This document shows positions 1 through 7,875 of a stretch of DNA of 64,000 nucleotides, in pieces; the first letter of the stretch is position 1; each line of letters begins with the position of its first letter. Source of the DNA: Streptomyces akebiae. GTDB lineage: Bacteria > Actinomycetota > Actinomycetes > Streptomycetales > Streptomycetaceae. The DNA lies in contig NZ_CP080647.1 of NCBI RefSeq assembly GCF_019599145.1, forward strand, positions 8,680,001 to 8,744,000. The letters run 5' to 3'. The translations under genes were made by a program, and so were the position numbers. Below the pieces are notes generated by a model that was not told where the DNA came from, searched no databases, and was given only the letters and a program-made list of their open reading frames with translations.

Positions 1-754
1 AGACGAGTTCCTCGGTGCGGGTGGACGCATCCTCCCAGGGCACGATCAGCGAGGGGTACGTCCGTGTCGGCCAGGGCAGGCCGACGTGGTCCACCAGGAG
101 GGTGGCCCTGAGCGTCGGCAGCGCGTGGGCGAGGTCGAGGGTGGCGTCGCGACGGTCGTGGGTGGTGCCGTTGAAGAGGTAGCCGTCGGCGGCGATCAGG
201 ACGGTGGGTTCGAGCTGAGCGAACCGGTCGGCGGCGGCCTTGGGCGCGTAGTCCTGCCCGCACACCGACCAGACGGCGCCGAGGCTCGCGGCGGCCAGGA
301 ACGACACGATCGCGTGCGGGGTGTTGGGCAGGTAGCCGACGACCCGGTCGCCCTTGGCGACACCGAGGTCACGCAGGGTGGCGGCGACGGACGCGACCAG
401 GGCACGCAGCCGCTCACCGGTCATCTCGTACCCGGAGCCGGTCTCGTCGAGGGCGACGATCGCCACGCCGTCGTCGGCGACGTCGCGCAGGGCATGGTGG
501 GCGTAGTTGAGGGTGGCGCCCGGGAACCACTGGGCGCCGGGCATCCTCTCCTCGGCCAGCACGCTCTCGTACGGGGAGTCCGCGTCGATGTCGAAGTAGT
601 CCCACACCGCGCCCCAGAAGCCCTCCAGGTCGGTGACCGACCACTGGTGCAGTGCGGCGTAGCCGTCCGGGGCGATGCCCTGACGCCGGGCGAACTCCGC
701 GACACGACTGGCGGCCGCCGTGTCCGGCTCGGGTGTGAAGAAGGGAGTGGTCAT
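1..754 (-). CDS. Acetoacetyl-CoA synthetase, N-terminal part (cut by window edge)
   Basis: About 251 N-terminal codons are present; the gene runs off the left edge. The start is the ATG at 754, overlapping the stop of the upstream monooxygenase gene by 4 bases (ATGA), so the two are translationally coupled. The visible protein begins MTTPFFTPEP and contains WFPGATLNYA and the YLPNTPHAIV/GAVWSVCGQDY stretches typical of acetoacetate-CoA ligases of the AMP-forming family, which activate acetoacetate to acetoacetyl-CoA. The AMP-binding P-loop and C-terminal domain lie outside the window. As last visible gene of an aromatic-type catabolic operon it may activate an acetoacetate-like product of the upstream hydrolase; that role is inferred. 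Confidence 0.88.
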   Translation of the reverse strand, partial: MTTPFFTPEPDTAAASRVAEFARRQGIAPDGYAALHQWSVTDLEGFWGAVWDYFDIDADSPYESVLAEERMPGAQWFPGATLNYAHHALRDVADDGVAIVALDETGSGYEMTGERLRALVASVAATLRDLGVAKGDRVVGYLPNTPHAIVSFLAAASLGAVWSVCGQDYAPKAAADRFAQLEPTVLIAADGYLFNGTTHDRRDATLDLAHALPTLRATLLVDHVGLPWPTRTYPSLIVPWEDASTRTEELV

Positions 755-2331
755 CGCGTCGTACTCCGCAACAGGCTTTTCCTGGAGGTCCGTTCGGACG
801 GAACGGGGCTTCGTGTGGTGTGCAGCAGGGACGCCCAGGCGGCGGTCGACGTGAAGTCCCCGCCGCCTGACGGGACGACGTCCATCACGACCCGGTCGGG
901 CCGCACCAGGACGGCGTCGACGCGTCCGGCGCGCAACCAGGCGGCGAGCGAGCCGTCGTCGCCGAGGTCGGTCACCGGGACCGCGCTGACCCCGAGGCCC
1001 TGGGCCAGCGCCGTCAGCGAAGGCCCGGGTTCCGCCGCGGTCAGTACGGTGAAGGAGTCGCCGAGCACCTCGTCGAGCCGGGTGCGGCGCCCGCTGACGC
1101 TCACCCACGGTTGCGGACAGTGAGTGCCCACCAGGCCCCGGCGGACCCCGCGCCGCACCAGCGGCCCGGCCGTCAGAGGCGGGCTGAGGTCGCGACCGGC
1201 CAGCTCGGTCAGGCCGGGGACACGGCAGGCAGCTGCCAGCAGCCTGCGGCGGATCGCGGCGGCCCCGTCCTGGCCGCCGGTCATGGCCCAGCCCATGGCG
1301 ACCGCGAGCCGGACCACATGCCGGGCGTGCGGCCGGCGCTCGCTCTCGTAGGTGTCCAGTAGCCGCTCGTCGCCACCCTGCTGGAGAACCCGGGCGAGTT
1401 TCCAGGCGAGGTTGTAGGCGTCCCGCAGTCCCGAGCACAGACCCTGCCCGATGAACGGCGGTGTGAGGTGCGCGGCATCCCCGAGCAGGAAGACCCGTCC
1501 GCTGCGCCACCGGTCGGCGACGCGCGCCCGGAAGGTGTACTGCGTCTCGCGGACGACCTCGAAGTCACCGTCGTACGAGGGGGACAGCCACGGGGCGATC
1601 AGCTCGCGGACCGTCTCCTGCCCGTCCCCGAGCCGGAACTCCCAGCGGTAGCGGGTCTCGTTCACCCGCATGAAGGTCCCCGGCCGCTCCGGGTCGCAGA
1701 CTTGGTCGACGCCCTCCCAACAACGGACCGGCCCCGTCGTCTCGGCGTCGATGACGGTCCAGCGCTCCTCGAAGTGCAGATCCTCCCAGACGCCGCCGAT
1801 CGCCTCACGGGTGAGGCTGTTGGCGCCGTCGCAGCCGAGGGCCGCCTCGGCCCGCAGCTCGTGTTCGCCGTCGTCGTCGCGGTAGGTGACGCGTACGGGC
1901 CCCGTGGTGTCCGGGCCGACGCCGGTGACCTCCACGCCACCGCGCAGTTCGCACTCCGGGCGCCGGGCCAGTTCGGCACGCAGCACGCCTTCCAGCTCGG
2001 GCTGGTCGAACATGCTGGACTTCGGATAGCCGTGCCGGCCCTGCGGGGAGCGCCGGAACTCGGCCATCACCTGATGCCGGGCATCCAGCAACCGCAGACC
2101 GCCCGCCGGGCGGGAGATCGCGGTGAACTCCTCTCCGACGCCCGCGGCCTGAAGGATCCGGTGGATCTCGTCGTCGTTCGCGACGGCGCGCGGCAGCGGA
2201 TAGACGTCCCGGTGGCGTTCGAGGACGACACTGCGCACGCCGCGCCGGGCCAGGAGGAGGGCGGCCGTCACGCCCACCGGTCCGGCCCCGACGATCACGA
2301 CGGGCACACGTGCGGCTTCATCGGCGGTCAT
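751..2331 (-). CDS. FAD-dependent aromatic monooxygenase (MhpA-like)
   Basis: 526-residue flavoprotein hydroxylase of the class A family that includes 3-(3-hydroxyphenyl)propionate hydroxylase MhpA and pentachlorophenol monooxygenase. The N-terminal dinucleotide fold is seen at residues 15-20 (GAGPVG), followed by a second basic/aromatic segment, and the FAD-ribityl motif GDAAHLTPP lies near residue 300, followed by GQGLCSGLRDAYNLAWKL. These enzymes use NAD(P)H and O2 to add a hydroxyl ortho or para to a phenol. The ATG at 2331 is preferred over the in-frame ATG at 2487 because it follows a GAGGTGAG ribosome site and immediately precedes the FAD fold; the longer reading would overlap the neighbour. 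It lies 17 bases after the hydrolase gene. The substrate cannot be deduced. Confidence 0.9.
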   Translation of the reverse strand: MTADEAARVPVVIVGAGPVGVTAALLLARRGVRSVVLERHRDVYPLPRAVANDDEIHRILQAAGVGEEFTAISRPAGGLRLLDARHQVMAEFRRSPQGRHGYPKSSMFDQPELEGVLRAELARRPECELRGGVEVTGVGPDTTGPVRVTYRDDDGEHELRAEAALGCDGANSLTREAIGGVWEDLHFEERWTVIDAETTGPVRCWEGVDQVCDPERPGTFMRVNETRYRWEFRLGDGQETVRELIAPWLSPSYDGDFEVVRETQYTFRARVADRWRSGRVFLLGDAAHLTPPFIGQGLCSGLRDAYNLAWKLARVLQQGGDERLLDTYESERRPHARHVVRLAVAMGWAMTGGQDGAAAIRRRLLAAACRVPGLTELAGRDLSPPLTAGPLVRRGVRRGLVGTHCPQPWVSVSGRRTRLDEVLGDSFTVLTAAEPGPSLTALAQGLGVSAVPVTDLGDDGSLAAWLRAGRVDAVLVRPDRVVMDVVPSGGGDFTSTAAWASLLHTTRSPVPSERTSRKSLLRSTTR

Positions 2332-2348
2332 GTGCGGCTCACCTCGGG

Positions 2349-3287
2349 TCAGTTCGCGTCCGCGACGGGCGTACGCTGCTCGCCGAGGTCGATGCGGCCG
2401 TCCGGGGTCGCGATCGTCGCCGTGATCACGTCCCCGGTGTGCAGGTAGTGCGGGTTCTTCGTCTGGCTCTTGAAGAAGGCCTTCCACTTCACCGCGGGCG
2501 GCAGCAGCGCGCCGATCTTCTCCACGGCCTTCGGCGGAGCCTTCAGCGCCGTACCACCGGGGGTTCCGGTGAGCAGCAGGTCGCCGGCGTCCAGGGTCTG
2601 GAAGCGGGCCAGCAGGGTGAGTGCCCGCGCCGGGCGGACGATCATGTCGGCGAGGGTGCGGTCCTGCCGTAGCTCGCCGTTGACGCTCAGCCTCAGTCGC
2701 AGATCCAGGAGATGGGCGAAGTCCTCCGGTTCGAGCAGCGTGAGGTGAGGGCCGGTCGGCGTGAAGGTCGGGTACGACTTGCTCTCGTAGAACTGCGTCT
2801 TGGTCAGCTGCACCTCGCGGGCGCTGATGTCGTTGGTGATCACCAGTCCGGCGACGTACGACGGCAGGTCCCGCTCCTCGACGACCGTGCCGACGGGCAG
2901 GGACGCACCCATGACGAGCCCGAGTTCGATCTCGTAGTCGAGGAACTTCACGTGCGTGGGGCGGACGACGGCCTCGCCAGGGCCGCTGACCGAGCCGGAG
3001 GCCTTGCGGAAGAAGGCGGGCGGGATGTCGCCCTTGAAGCCCGAATCGCGGGCGTGGCTACGGTAGTTGACCATCTGTGCGACGACGCGGCAGGGCGTGG
3101 TGACCGGGGACAGCAGGACCAGCTCGGTGACCGGCGTGCCCGGCTCGCGGGCGGCGGCGGCCTGCTGGACGGCGGCGCGGTCGGCCAGCAACTCGGCGGT
3201 GGTGACGGCCTTGGTCTCGACAGGGAAGGCTCGGTCGCCTCGGGCGACCCACCAGCCGTCGGCGGTGCGCAGGACATTGGTGCTCAT
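2349..3287 (-). CDS. Fumarylacetoacetate hydrolase family protein
   Basis: 312-residue protein with the FAH fold. The metal-binding set is visible: FLDYEIELGLVMG (two Glu) and NDISAREVQ (Asp), followed by a LLTGTPGG segment near residue 245. Family members hydrolyse acyl-pyruvate or acyl-acetoacetate products, or act as 2-oxo-hydratases or decarboxylases, in aromatic ring degradation. It lies 37 bases downstream of the dioxygenase gene and 17 bases upstream of the monooxygenase gene, so all are probably one transcript. With a ring-cleaving dioxygenase before it and acetoacetyl-CoA synthetase after it, cleavage of a ring-fission product is the likely job. Which C-C bond it cuts is not determined here. 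Confidence 0.88.
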   Translation of the reverse strand: MSTNVLRTADGWWVARGDRAFPVETKAVTTAELLADRAAVQQAAAAREPGTPVTELVLLSPVTTPCRVVAQMVNYRSHARDSGFKGDIPPAFFRKASGSVSGPGEAVVRPTHVKFLDYEIELGLVMGASLPVGTVVEERDLPSYVAGLVITNDISAREVQLTKTQFYESKSYPTFTPTGPHLTLLEPEDFAHLLDLRLRLSVNGELRQDRTLADMIVRPARALTLLARFQTLDAGDLLLTGTPGGTALKAPPKAVEKIGALLPPAVKWKAFFKSQTKNPHYLHTGDVITATIATPDGRIDLGEQRTPVADAN

Positions 3288-3324
3288 GTCAGTGCCTTTG
3301 TGAGGGGATTCGCTTGCGGGGCGT

Positions 3325-4470
3325 TCAGGAGCTGGCGGCCTTGAGCAGGCCGAACAGTCGCGCCGGGTCCATCTCGTTGTCACCGCGCAGGGCCTCGATG
3401 ACGTCACGGACCCGCTGCGGGGAGGGGTTGGCGCCGAGGAAGTCGCGGGTGGCCGGCGGTCCCCACTGGGCCAGACCGCTGGTTGACATGGGCGCCCAGC
3501 CCGGCTCCACGTCGCAGGAGAACAGGTCGCCGTCGGCGAAGTGCTCCAGCATGAAGTGGTCCGGGTCGCGCCAGTAGTCGAAGAGCTGGCTGCCCTGGAT
3601 GTGCCGACCGATGCCCCAGCTGCGCTTGTAGCCGCGCTCCTTGAGGTACTCACCGCCGGCGGCGAGCGAGTCGAGATCGGTGACCTGGTAGGCGGAGTGG
3701 GCATAGCCGCTGCCCGGCCCCAGGTGCATCGCCAGGGTGTGGTGGTCGGCCGGCACGCCACCCAGGTCACAGCGGATGAATGCCATCGTCGGGCCCCGGT
3801 CGCGCTGCCCGTCCAGGAACAGGAAGTCGGAGACGATCATCCCGAGGGTGTCCAGGTACCAGTCCAGGGCCCGGCCGAACACCCGTGTCTCCAGCACCAC
3901 ATGCCCAAGACGCTGGATGCGGGAGGGCTCGCGTGGTGGCCGCTGGGTGGCGTTGGTACGACGGTGATCCGTGCCGAAGTTGAGGAGCAGCGGCTGCTGT
4001 TCCGGCAGCGCCGGGAGCTGATCGCCGCAGTGCACGACCCGCACCGGGAAGCCCGAGGGGTCGAGCAGGTCGATCACCTGGCCGCCGCCGGGAACGTCCC
4101 CTTCCCGTACGGACGATCCGGTGGCGCGGGCCAGCCGGTCCAGGTCGGCCCGCTCGGCAGCACGGAACGCCGGGCCGATGAAGCGGGAGGTGCGCCCCTT
4201 ACGGATCACCACGCAGGGTGGGCCGGCGAAGGTGCCGCGCAGCCAGAGTTCCCGCTCGGTGCGTGCCGCGATGCCGAACCCGAAGTCCCGGGCGAAGACC
4301 TCGGCGCGGTCCAGGTCGGGCTTCTCGAACTCCAGCCAGGCCAGGTCCGCCACCTTGATCACTGGGTTCCGGGAGCGGCCGGGGTGTTCCCCTCGCAGGG
4401 CGCCCCGCTCGCTGTGGAGATCCTGGTGGGCCGTGATGACGTCGGCCCCGTTGACGTGGATTTCAGACAT
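3325..4470 (-). CDS. Type I extradiol (VOC-fold) ring-cleavage dioxygenase
   Basis: 381-residue two-domain vicinal-oxygen-chelate protein. The catalytic C-terminal half carries the expected iron ligands: His in GHVVLE, His in YAHSAYQV and Glu in MLEHF, with an additional His pair in DHHTLAMH that fits the second-shell catalytic His. Such enzymes open catecholic rings next to the diol using Fe(II) and O2. The ATG at 4470 follows a GGAGGG site; an upstream in-frame ATG at 4581 would run through the operator region. It is the first gene of the minus-strand operon and is divergent from the TetR gene at 4605, with two palindromes between them. The substrate is unknown. Confidence 0.85.
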   Translation of the reverse strand: MSEIHVNGADVITAHQDLHSERGALRGEHPGRSRNPVIKVADLAWLEFEKPDLDRAEVFARDFGFGIAARTERELWLRGTFAGPPCVVIRKGRTSRFIGPAFRAAERADLDRLARATGSSVREGDVPGGGQVIDLLDPSGFPVRVVHCGDQLPALPEQQPLLLNFGTDHRRTNATQRPPREPSRIQRLGHVVLETRVFGRALDWYLDTLGMIVSDFLFLDGQRDRGPTMAFIRCDLGGVPADHHTLAMHLGPGSGYAHSAYQVTDLDSLAAGGEYLKERGYKRSWGIGRHIQGSQLFDYWRDPDHFMLEHFADGDLFSCDVEPGWAPMSTSGLAQWGPPATRDFLGANPSPQRVRDVIEALRGDNEMDPARLFGLLKAASS

Positions 4471-4510
4471 GGTGCCCTCCGAGCGACATCGCCGTAATGA
4501 GGAAATCATC

Positions 4511-4523
4511 AACTGTGACAGTT
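4511..4523. promoter_or_regulatory. Candidate TetR operator 1 (13-bp palindrome)
   Basis: AACTGTGACAGTT is a perfect inverted repeat around a central G, in the 134-base gap between the divergent dioxygenase operon and TetR gene. The surrounding sequence is unusually AT-rich for this genome. Its location fits repression of one or both promoters by the adjacent TetR protein; binding is inferred. Confidence 0.5.
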
Positions 4524-4551
4524 TCATCGTCAAGGCGTTCGCTGCGGGAAA

Positions 4552-4565
4552 TGATGAATTCATCA
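4552..4565. promoter_or_regulatory. Candidate TetR operator 2 (14-bp perfect palindrome)
   Basis: TGATGAATTCATCA is a perfect palindrome about 40 bases from operator 1 and 40 bases before the TetR start codon. An ATGA...TCAT pair at 4497-4509 partly repeats its half-site, so this may be the true repeated recognition unit. Confidence 0.5.
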
Positions 4566-4604
4566 GGACTGCTGCCGTCATCGTCCGGCGGTTAGACTCT
4601 GAGC

Positions 4605-5240
4605 ATGTCTACGTCAGCCCTGCCTGGGAACCGGTTCGAGCGTCGTCGCGCGGAGACCCGCAACGCTCTTGTGCGAGCGGCCAGGCAGATACTCGCCGAG
4701 AGCGGTGACACCAGCGCGAGCATCCAGGCGATCGCCGAGCGCGCGGACGTGGGCTTCGGCTCCTTCTACAACCACTTCGACTCCAAGGCGGAGTTGTTCG
4801 AGACGGCGGTGGTGGACGCCTTGGAGGAGTTCGGTCAGGCCTTCGACGAGAGGCTGACGGGGATCGACGATCCGGCGGAACTGGTCGCCGCCGGCTTCCG
4901 GCTCAGCGCCCGTATGGCCGACTCGCATCCGGAGCTGATGCAGGTCCTGCGCCGCCGCGGCCTCGGCCACATCCACTCGGACAACGGCCTGGCCCGCCGG
5001 GCGCTGCGTGATCTCCAGGTCGGCATCGCCTCCGGCCGCTTCACCGCCCCCGACCCCGTGGTCGCCCTGTCCGTGCTGGGCGGAACCCTGCTGTCCCTGG
5101 TGGAGCTGCGCTTCGCCCGCCCCGAGGTGAACGGCGACCAGGCCGCGGTGAACCTCGCCGAGATGGTCCTGCGCATGCTGGGCCTGTCGACGGACGACGC
5201 CCACGAGGTCGCCCGGCGCCCCTTGCCCGACCTCGACTGA
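4605..5240 (+). CDS. TetR-family repressor of the aromatic operon
   Basis: 211-residue TetR/AcrR regulator. The N-terminal helix-turn-helix is clear at residues ~15-60 (RNALVRAARQILAESG ... SIQAIAERADVGFGSFYNHFDSK), followed by an all-helical ligand-binding part that is poorly conserved as usual. The start at 4605 gives a standard length with a short arm before the HTH. It is transcribed away from the dioxygenase-hydrolase-monooxygenase-CoA ligase operon, and the gap holds two palindromes, so it is the likely repressor of that operon, with a pathway substrate or intermediate as effector. The effector is not known. Confidence 0.88.
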   Translation: MSTSALPGNRFERRRAETRNALVRAARQILAESGDTSASIQAIAERADVGFGSFYNHFDSKAELFETAVVDALEEFGQAFDERLTGIDDPAELVAAGFRLSARMADSHPELMQVLRRRGLGHIHSDNGLARRALRDLQVGIASGRFTAPDPVVALSVLGGTLLSLVELRFARPEVNGDQAAVNLAEMVLRMLGLSTDDAHEVARRPLPDLD

Positions 5241-5242
5241 CC

Positions 5243-5350
5243 TCAACCGGACGACGCGTCCGGGCGGAACGTGACCGGGCGGCCCGTGAAGTGGGCGTCG
5301 ATCCCGTCCTCGGTGGTGGTGACCGACCGCAGGCGCAGCCCTTCTGGCCC
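5243..5350 (-). pseudogene. C-terminal remnant, possibly of a DUF2993 lipid-binding protein
   Basis: The minus frame ending at the TGA at 5243 reads GLRLRSVTTTEDGIDAHFTG and then VTFRPD before the stop. This resembles the last beta strands of DUF2993 (LmeA-like) proteins. Upstream in this frame the sequence loses sense, so it looks like a truncated relic. The match is short and by eye only; it could be chance. Confidence 0.3.
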
Positions 5351-5531
5351 GACTCGTCGCCTGCGACACCTCCACGCCGAGCGCGCTCGACGCGTCCGCG
5401 TACGACGGATGGGCGGTCGCCCGAAGGCTGCTGTCGGGGTCGGTCGTGTCGGACCTCCGGTCGACGGGGGGCGACCAGTAATTGCACATCTATGAATAAC
5501 AAGCCGGTCTGCTCGTCGAGGCGGGAGATCC

Positions 5532-5723
5532 GTGGTGGCCGTGGTGGCCGTGGCGCGGTGGCTCGGCCACTCCACGCCGGCGATCACCCGCGGTTACTAT
5601 GCTCACTTCATGTCAGAGGCCGGAAGTGAGGGGCGGACAACCCTTGACGGTCTGCTGGGGCGGCGGGGGATTCGCGTCCCGGTCGAAGCTCCCCAGTCTC
5701 TCCCCAGGGCTGATGGTGGGTGA
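5532..5723 (+). pseudogene. Tyrosine recombinase (integrase) C-terminal remnant
   Basis: The frame contains WLGHSTPAITRGYYAHFM, which matches the last catalytic box of tyrosine integrases: the His of LGH and the nucleophilic Tyr of YxH. It is followed by a typical actinobacterial integrase tail (EGRTTLDGLLGRRG). The N-terminal and core domains, with the first catalytic Arg, are missing, and the sequence upstream is not integrase-like. It is a decayed end of an integrated element or phage. The rest of the 5241-5792 gap holds no recognisable gene and I see no tRNA attachment site. Confidence 0.7.
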
Positions 5724-5792
5724 TTGGCGTCTTTCCGTGACTACGAGGTCGGCCGTGGATTGTAAGGGAAATGAAGTGGGTGGCCTGAGGAA

Positions 5793-6548
5793 ATGTTGAA
5801 GCAGGTCGCCGCGACTCGCTATATCGCACCCCTGCGTGAGGGGGGATCGCTCCCTGGCCTCGTCGAAGCCGACGACCGCGGCACGTACGTCCTGAAGTTC
5901 ACCGGCGCCGGTCAGGGCCGCAAGACGCTGGTCGCGGAGGTGGTCTGCGGCGAGTTGGCGCGCCGGCTCGGACTGCGTGTGCCCGGTCTCGCGACCGTCG
6001 ACCTCGACCCCGTCCTGGGCCTCGGCGAACCCGACGAGCAGGTGCAGGAACTGATCAAGTCCAGCGGCGGCACCAACCTGGGCATGGACTTCCTGACCCG
6101 AGCCATCGGCTTCGATCCGCTGGCCTTCGAGGTCGGCCCCGAGGAGGCCGGGCGGATCGTCTGGTTCGACGCGCTGATCAACAACGTCGACCGCTCCTGG
6201 CGCAACCCCAACCTGCTGATGTGGCACGGCGAGCTGTGGCTCATCGACCACGGCGCCACCATGATCTGGCACCACCACTGGCCCGGCGCCCGTGCCTCCG
6301 CCGCCAAGCCGTACGACGCCGCCGACCACGCCCTCGCCCGCTTCGGCCCCGATGTCGCGGCGGCCGCCGCCGCCCTCGCGCCCCTGATCACCGAGGATCT
6401 GCTCGACGAGGTGACCGCCGAGATCCCGGACGTCTGGCTGATCGACGAGCCCGGCTTCGACTCGCCGGACGCGCTGCGGCGGGCGTACGCGCAACCCTTG
6501 CTCGCCCGTGCCGCCGGCATTCACGAACGCATCGAGGGGATCAAGTGA
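5793..6548 (+). CDS. HipA-like kinase family protein
   Basis: 251-residue single-domain protein resembling the HipA/PI3-4-kinase-like fold used by small actinobacterial HipA relatives. Features include an N-terminal lysine in VLKFTGAGQG (expected to bind ATP), WFDALINNVDRSWRNPN (catalytic Asp-Arg-Asn loop region) and LWLIDHGATM (the metal-binding Asp motif). It is much shorter than E. coli HipA (~440 residues) and lacks the HipA N-terminal subdomain; no HipB-like antitoxin gene is adjacent. It overlaps the following DUF3037 gene by GTGA, so the two probably act together. The substrate is unknown. A GAGGA site lies just before the ATG. Confidence 0.8.
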   Translation: MLKQVAATRYIAPLREGGSLPGLVEADDRGTYVLKFTGAGQGRKTLVAEVVCGELARRLGLRVPGLATVDLDPVLGLGEPDEQVQELIKSSGGTNLGMDFLTRAIGFDPLAFEVGPEEAGRIVWFDALINNVDRSWRNPNLLMWHGELWLIDHGATMIWHHHWPGARASAAKPYDAADHALARFGPDVAAAAAALAPLITEDLLDEVTAEIPDVWLIDEPGFDSPDALRRAYAQPLLARAAGIHERIEGIK

Positions 6549-6955
6549 GCGACCGCTTCCTGGGGACCGGGGCGACCGGGCAGGACGTCTACGAGTACGC
6601 GCTGCTGCGGATCGTGCCCCGCATCGAGCGGGGCGAGTGCTTCAACGCGGGCGTCCTCGTGTACAGCCGCTCCCGGGCTCTGGTGGCGGCCCGTACGCAC
6701 CTCGACGAGGCCAAGCTGCTCGCCCTCGACCCGGGGGCGGACGTGGCGGGCGTACGCGCCGCGCTGCGCGCCGTGGAGGGCGTGTGCGCCGGGGGAGAGG
6801 CGGCCGGGCAGGCCGCCCGTGACGACGCCGGACGGCGGTTCCGGTGGCTTGTCGCGCCCCGTTCCACGGTCGTCCAGGCCGGACCCGTGCACACTGGGCT
6901 CACCGCGGACCCGGCCGCGGAGGCCGAGCGGCTGCTCGCCCTGCTGGTGAAGTGA
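6545..6955 (+). CDS. DUF3037 family protein
   Basis: 136 residues, starting at a GTG that overlaps the stop of the HipA-like gene. YEYALLRIVPRIERGECFNAGVLVYSR is the characteristic DUF3037 N-terminal block. No catalytic residues or membrane segments are obvious. DUF3037 genes are typically found next to small HipA-like kinases, so it may be a regulator, partner or substrate. The function is unknown. Confidence 0.8.
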   Translation: MSDRFLGTGATGQDVYEYALLRIVPRIERGECFNAGVLVYSRSRALVAARTHLDEAKLLALDPGADVAGVRAALRAVEGVCAGGEAAGQAARDDAGRRFRWLVAPRSTVVQAGPVHTGLTADPAAEAERLLALLVK

Positions 6956-6989
6956 ACGACCAAGGTAAGGGATCACACCTGGTGGAACG

Positions 6990-7018
6990 TTGACACCGCG
7001 TGCCAGGACTTCTAGCGT
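6990..7018 (+). promoter_or_regulatory. Vegetative-type promoter before the fabG pair
   Basis: TTGACA at 6990-6995 and TAGCGT at 7013-7018 are separated by 17 bases, which matches the HrdB-type consensus. It lies about 80 bases before the first reductase start and fits expression of the two-gene reductase operon. Confidence 0.65.
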
Positions 7019-7101
7019 CACGTGTGCTGAAGGTACTAAGCGGTCGCTCACCAGATGGGGGCGCCGCAGGAGCCGCATCCCAAGGGCGAGGAGAACCAGC
7101 A

Positions 7102-7863
7102 ATGTCCACCACTGAGCAGCGTGTCGCCGTGGTCACGGGTGGCGCGCGCGGCATCGGCGCCGCGACCGCCGTACGACTGGCCGCCGAGGGGCGGGCCGTC
7201 GCGGTGATCGACCTCGACGAGGCCGCGTGCAAGGACACCGTCGAGAAGATCACCGCCGCGGGCGGCAGGGCGCTCGCGGTCGGCTGCGACGTCTCCGACG
7301 AGGCCCAGGTCGAGGCCGCCGTCACCCGGATCGCCGAGGAACTGGGCGCCCCGACGATCCTGGTCAACAACGCGGGCGTGCTCCGCGACAACCTGCTGTT
7401 CAAGATGAGCGCGTCCGACTGGGACACGGTCATGAGCGTGCACCTGCGCGGGGCCTTCCTGATGGCGAAGGCCGTGCAGAAGTACATGGTCGAGGCCAAG
7501 TTCGGCCGGATCGTGAACCTGTCCTCGTCGTCCGCGCTCGGCAACCGGGGCCAGGTCAACTACTCCGCCGCCAAGGCCGGTCTGCAGGGCTTCACGAAGA
7601 CCCTGGCCATCGAGCTCGGCAAGTTCGGCGTCACCGCCAACGCGGTCGCCCCCGGCTTCATCGTCACCGACATGACCGCCGCCACCGCCGCCCGCGTCGG
7701 CATGGGCTTCGAGGACTTCCAGGCGGCCGCGGCCACCCAGATCCCCGTGCAGCGTGTGGGCCGACCGGAGGACATCGCCGGAGCCATCGCCTACTTCACG
7801 GGCGAGGACGCCGGATTCGTCTCCGGCCAGGTGCTGTACGTCGCCGGCGGACCGCTCAACTAA
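7102..7863 (+). CDS. fabG: 3-oxoacyl-ACP reductase (FabG-like SDR)
   Basis: 253-residue classical short-chain dehydrogenase. It has the cofactor motif GGARGIG (residues ~11-17), NNAG (~90), the catalytic Ser in the SSSSALGN stretch, and YxxxK in NYSAAKAG. The C-terminal VAPGFIVTDMT and GRPEDIAGAIAYF blocks match FabG-type NADPH ketoreductases. The ATG at 7102 is preceded by GGCGAGGAG; the in-frame start at 7000 lies upstream of the promoter's expected transcript start. It heads a two-gene operon with another SDR 12 bases downstream. The physiological acyl substrate (fatty acid, PHA or other) is not determined. Confidence 0.85.
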   Translation: MSTTEQRVAVVTGGARGIGAATAVRLAAEGRAVAVIDLDEAACKDTVEKITAAGGRALAVGCDVSDEAQVEAAVTRIAEELGAPTILVNNAGVLRDNLLFKMSASDWDTVMSVHLRGAFLMAKAVQKYMVEAKFGRIVNLSSSSALGNRGQVNYSAAKAGLQGFTKTLAIELGKFGVTANAVAPGFIVTDMTAATAARVGMGFEDFQAAAATQIPVQRVGRPEDIAGAIAYFTGEDAGFVSGQVLYVAGGPLN

Positions 7864-7875
7864 GGGATCCAGAAC

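Noticed and set aside
5241..5792. Complete integrated element with attachment sites
   Set aside because: Only the integrase end survives; no tRNA, repeat pair or other element gene could be found on either side.
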